DNA of 15,319 nt from Syntrophales bacterium (GTDB taxonomy: Bacteria; Desulfobacterota; Syntrophia; Syntrophales; UBA2210), in the NCBI GenBank assembly GCA_028715865.1, contig JAQUQY010000011.1, forward strand, positions 1-15,319, written 5' to 3'. Each line of letters begins with the position of its first letter. The first letter of the stretch is position 1. This document shows, in pieces, positions 14,419 to 15,319 of the stretch. The position numbers and the translations under genes are program-made. The notes under the pieces are model-generated. The model was not told the origin of the DNA and did no database searches. It worked only from the letters and a program-made list of their open reading frames with translations.

Positions 14419-15319
14419 ATGCAAACCAGGGAACTCAAAGATAATAAAAAGGTCGGATGGAATTTTGACAACAGCTACGCCCGCTTGCCCGATTCACTGT
14501 ATGTCCTTTTAAGTCCCGTTCCGGTACGATCACCGGCCCTGACTATTCTCAACCGTTCCCTGGCCGAATCCCTGGGTTTGAATGTAGAGGCGCTGCGAAG
14601 CGACGAAGGCGTCGCGGTTCTTTCGGGCAATAAACTCCCTGAAGGGTCGGCGCCCCTTGCCCAGGCCTACGCGGGTCATCAGTTTGGTTATTTCACCATG
14701 CTGGGTGATGGCAGAGCCATCCTGCTTGGAGAGCATATCACCCCTGCCGGCGATCGTTTCGATATTCAGCTCAAGGGGTCAGGCCAGACGCCTTTCTCCC
14801 GCCAGGGCGACGGCCGTGCCGCGCTTGGGCCGATGCTTCGCGAATACATGATCAGTGAAGCGCTCCACGCTCTTGGAATCCCAACCAGCCGCAGCCTCGC
14901 GGTGGTGACAACAGGCGAGCCCGTATTCCGCGAAACAGCACTGCCTGGAGCAGTCCTGACCCGCGTGACTGCCAGTCACCTGCGAGTCGGAACATTTCAA
15001 TATCTGGCGGCATCCGGCAAAGTCGACGATCTTAGAATACTTGCCGATTACACGCTTAAGCGCCATTTTCCGGAGATGGCGTCTGCGGATAATCCCTACC
15101 TCGCTTTGATTCAGGAAGTAATGAAAGGCCAGGCTTCCCTGGTGGCACAATGGCAGCAGGTGGGCTTTATCCACGGAGTCATGAACACCGATAATATGGC
15201 TCTAAGCGGTGAAACGATCGACTATGGTCCCTGCGCTTTCATGGATGTCTACGACCTCTCCACGTCATTCAGCTCTATCGACCATCAGGGCCGCTATGCG
15301 TACGGCAATCAACCGAAGA
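14419..15319 (+). CDS. selO: Protein adenylyltransferase SelO (partial, 3' end outside window)
   Basis: Pseudokinase-fold enzyme that transfers AMP to protein hydroxyl groups (AMPylation), described in bacteria and mitochondria as part of oxidative-stress and redox control. The open frame runs without a stop from the ATG at 14419 to the window end, giving 300 residues of a family usually about 480-500 long. Diagnostic blocks are NSYARLPDSLY near the start, AYAGHQFGYFTMLGDGRAILLGE, DIQLKGSGQTPFSRQGDGRA, LREYMISEALHALGIPTSRSL, and the metal/AMP site HGVMNTDNMALSG followed by DYGPCAFMD. GGAG at 14411-14414 is a short but usable ribosome binding site. The protein tag C-terminal selenocysteine or cysteine seen in some homologues would be outside the window. 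Confidence 0.93.
   Translation, partial: MQTRELKDNKKVGWNFDNSYARLPDSLYVLLSPVPVRSPALTILNRSLAESLGLNVEALRSDEGVAVLSGNKLPEGSAPLAQAYAGHQFGYFTMLGDGRAILLGEHITPAGDRFDIQLKGSGQTPFSRQGDGRAALGPMLREYMISEALHALGIPTSRSLAVVTTGEPVFRETALPGAVLTRVTASHLRVGTFQYLAASGKVDDLRILADYTLKRHFPEMASADNPYLALIQEVMKGQASLVAQWQQVGFIHGVMNTDNMALSGETIDYGPCAFMDVYDLSTSFSSIDHQGRYAYGNQPK

Noticed and set aside
14297..14512. Small open frame before and overlapping selO, beginning MTCMTCMQ
   Set aside because: Its start lies in the tandem 9-mer, it has no ribosome binding site of note and it overlaps the clear selO start in another frame.
1..15319. CRISPR array, tRNA, rRNA or full insertion sequence
   Set aside because: No regularly spaced repeats, no tRNA cloverleaf or rRNA sequence and no transposase frame was found on reading both strands.

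Overview
The window looks like a piece of a bacterial chromosome from an anaerobe, most plausibly a member of the former Deltaproteobacteria (Desulfobacterota). The grounds are an argS gene followed by a small membrane-anchored protein of the kind that carries a C-terminal SPOR domain, a CoA-linked enzyme of the 4-hydroxybutyryl-CoA dehydratase family, and moderate GC with long housekeeping reading frames. This placement is inference; there is no rRNA or other marker gene.

Region 1 (1-2924, minus strand) carries housekeeping genes: the start of a SPOR-type membrane protein cut by the window edge, arginyl-tRNA synthetase with a likely promoter, and a type IV prepilin peptidase with a likely terminator. 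Region 2 (2925-3391) has no gene. It holds a roughly 210-bp MITE-like element with imperfect terminal inverted repeats, a possible 7-bp target-site duplication and a perfect 26-bp palindrome. Region 3 (3392-4685, plus) carries a Maf-type nucleotide pyrophosphatase and the PLP-binding protein YggS.

Region 4 (4851-9118, plus) is an acyl-CoA cluster: an alpha-methylacyl-CoA racemase with its full catalytic triad, a 4-hydroxybutyryl-CoA dehydratase homologue in which key iron-sulfur and active-site residues are changed, and a crotonase-fold hydratase/isomerase. A small protein with a degenerate GGDEF domain follows. Together the three enzymes suggest degradation or remodelling of a branched or hydroxylated acyl-CoA, with an unknown substrate.

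Region 5 (9241-14275, plus) is an arsenic/thiol-redox island. A clear sigma70 promoter overlapped by a palindromic operator drives arsR, followed by an ArsP-type permease, a small CxxC thioredoxin-like protein, a DGC-type cysteine-rich protein, a thioredoxin-coupled arsenate reductase and the arsenite exporter Acr3. A secreted CPPC thioredoxin-fold protein and an overlapping VKOR-like membrane protein come next. A model is reduction of As(V) by ArsC, export of As(III) by Acr3, export of organic or other thiol-reactive species by ArsP, and cytoplasmic and extracytoplasmic dithiol proteins managing redox state. The region from arsP to acr3 looks more GC-rich than its flanks, which would fit horizontal acquisition.

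Region 6 (14419-end, plus) is the 5' part of selO (protein AMPylase), cut off by the window end.
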